The translations under genes were made by a program, and so were the position numbers. Under the pieces are notes generated by a model that was not told where the DNA came from, searched no databases, and saw only the letters and a program-made list of their open reading frames with translations. 7,293 nucleotides of DNA from Comamonadaceae bacterium. GTDB lineage: Bacteria; Pseudomonadota; Gammaproteobacteria; Burkholderiales; Burkholderiaceae_C. Below, piece after piece: positions 6,125 through 7,293 of the stretch (position 1 is its first letter; every line of letters starts with the position of its first letter). The stretch lies in NCBI GenBank assembly GCA_947374105.1, contig CANCAO010000075.1, forward strand, positions 1 to 7,293. Reading direction: 5' to 3'.

Positions 6125-7293
6125 ATGAAATTCGACTACCAAAATCCTTATGCAACGACACGTTTGCCGGTGTTCGCCCGCAACGTGGTTTCTACGTCGC
6201 ACCCCTTGGCTTCGCAGGCCGGTTTACGCATGTTGTGGAAAGGCGGTAATGCGGTTGATGCCGCTATTGCCGCTGCCGCTGCCATCACCATTTGTGAGCC
6301 GGTGAGCAATGGCCTGGGTAGTGATGCATTCGGAATTGTGTGGGATGGCAAGGAGTTGCATGGTCTGAACGCTTCGGGCTGTGCGCCCCAAGGCTGGACG
6401 CCCGACTACTTCAAACGCAAGTATGGCGACAGTGCCACCGCGCCTCCGAAGCGAGGCTTTGATGCCGTCACCGTACCGGGGGCCGTGGCAAGCTGGGTGG
6501 CGATGAGCGAGCGCTTTGGCAAGCTGCCTTTTGCCGATTTGCTGGAGCCAGCCATCGAGATCGCCGAGCGCGGTTATTTGATGCCGGTGGTGGTGCAGCA
6601 AAAATGGGCCGCTGCGGCCGATGAGATGAAGTCTCTGCCTGGTTTTGCACAAAATTTCTTGCCCTGGGGCCGTGCACCAGAGGTGGGTGAGCTGTTCCAG
6701 TTCAGAGCAGCGGCGCGCGGTTTGCGAGCCATAGCGCAAACCAAGGGCCAGGCTTTTTACGGTGGTGAAATCGCCCATGCGATTGAGAAGTTTTCATCAG
6801 CCAACAACGGCAAGCTCAAGGCCAGCGACTTTGCTGCCTACCAGCCCGAGTGGGTCAAGCCGATTGGCAAGAACTACCGGGGTTACACCCTGCATGAGAT
6901 TCCGCCCAATGGGCAAGGCATTGCTGCGTTGATTGCTTTGGGAATTCTGGACAAGTTTGACCTGGGTGCGCTGGCCGTGGACGGCGTGGACTCTCAACAT
7001 TTGCAGATTGAAGCCATGAAGCTGGCCTTTGCTGATGTGTACCGCTATGTGGCCGAACCCGCCCACATGGAGGTCACGGTCGAACAAATGCTGGACGATG
7101 AGTACCTGGCCTCGCGGGCCAAGCTCATTGATATGAAACGTGCGCAAGATTTTGGAGCGGGCAACCCGGTCAAGGGTGGCACTATCTACCTGAGTACAGC
7201 GGATGAAAACGGCATGATGGTCAGCTTCATTCAGAGCAACTACATGGGGTTTGGTTCGGGCTGTGTAGAGCCCACGTTTGGCGTTAGCCTGCA
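6125..7293 (+). CDS. Gamma-glutamyltransferase family protein (Ntn-hydrolase), truncated by window edge
   Basis: The first 389 codons are present; family members of this type are usually about 520-550 residues, so the C-terminal part is outside the window. These enzymes are self-cleaving Ntn-hydrolases that transfer or hydrolyse gamma-glutamyl or related acyl groups. Seen here: the N-terminal helix region STSHPLASQAGLRML, the GGNAVDAAIAAAAA segment (about 40-53), GLGSDAF, the TVPGAVASW segment, PPNGQG, and the cleavage/catalytic region GGTIYLSTAD with the presumed nucleophile Thr353, followed by MVSFIQSNYMGFGSG. The N-terminus has no signal peptide, unlike periplasmic E. coli Ggt, so a cytoplasmic YwrD-like member is likely. 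The glutamate-binding Arg of the E. coli 'FREMAP' motif is not conserved (ASGCAP here), so substrate is uncertain; an acylase-type activity is possible. The start is ATG 6125, 11 bases after the DUF3422 stop, with only a weak TAAG as ribosome site. Confidence 0.9.
   Translation, partial: MKFDYQNPYATTRLPVFARNVVSTSHPLASQAGLRMLWKGGNAVDAAIAAAAAITICEPVSNGLGSDAFGIVWDGKELHGLNASGCAPQGWTPDYFKRKYGDSATAPPKRGFDAVTVPGAVASWVAMSERFGKLPFADLLEPAIEIAERGYLMPVVVQQKWAAAADEMKSLPGFAQNFLPWGRAPEVGELFQFRAAARGLRAIAQTKGQAFYGGEIAHAIEKFSSANNGKLKASDFAAYQPEWVKPIGKNYRGYTLHEIPPNGQGIAALIALGILDKFDLGALAVDGVDSQHLQIEAMKLAFADVYRYVAEPAHMEVTVEQMLDDEYLASRAKLIDMKRAQDFGAGNPVKGGTIYLSTADENGMMVSFIQSNYMGFGSGCVEPTFGVSL

Noticed and set aside
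6224..6778. 184-codon minus-strand open frame opposite the GGT-family gene
   Set aside because: The + strand frame carries conserved GGT motifs throughout, and the antisense product resembles no family.
1..7293. CRISPR arrays, insertion sequences, att sites, tRNA/rRNA genes
   Set aside because: No spaced direct repeats, transposase-like frames, terminal inverted repeats or cloverleaf-type sequences were seen; nearly all of the window is accounted for by conserved genes.

Overview
The window looks like a stretch of ordinary chromosome from a betaproteobacterium, most likely Burkholderiales and probably Comamonadaceae. The basis is moderately high GC coding DNA, a GspE/PulE-type ATPase whose sequence closely resembles what I recall of a conserved Comamonadaceae protein, a tripartite tricarboxylate transporter pair (a family strongly expanded in that group), and a DUF3422 protein typical of proteobacteria. 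This placement rests on recognition of protein families, not on a database search. All recognised genes are on the + strand, and coding density is very high.

Layout. (1) Positions 1-76 are the last 24 codons of an upstream gene, possibly a TatD-family hydrolase. Its stop codon overlaps the TTG start of a spermidine-synthase-like, SAM-dependent methyltransferase-fold protein (73-831). One base later begins a full-length GspE/PulE/PilB-type secretion or pilus ATPase (833-2632). These three genes are packed as one translationally coupled block. (2) After a 76-bp gap come tctB (GTG start with a strong Shine-Dalgarno) and tctA (2709-4721). They form the membrane part of a tripartite tricarboxylate transporter, and no periplasmic tctC gene is present within the window. 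A strong intrinsic terminator with a C(UUCG)G loop closes this unit at 4740-4765. (3) A DUF3422 predicted membrane protein (4806-6113) follows. Eleven bases after it, a gamma-glutamyltransferase-family Ntn-hydrolase begins (6125 onward) and runs off the right edge of the window.

Functionally these are three neighbouring units rather than one clear pathway: a putative methyltransferase-fold protein with a motor ATPase, a carboxylate uptake channel, and an uncharacterised membrane protein with an amidohydrolase or transferase. I see no mobile elements, CRISPR arrays, tRNA or rRNA genes, defence genes or phage genes. I did not find an obvious undescribed system. The points most worth a second look are the ATPase with no secretion or pilus partners alongside it, tctBA without tctC, the DUF3422-GGT pairing, and the loss of the usual substrate-binding arginine in the GGT.
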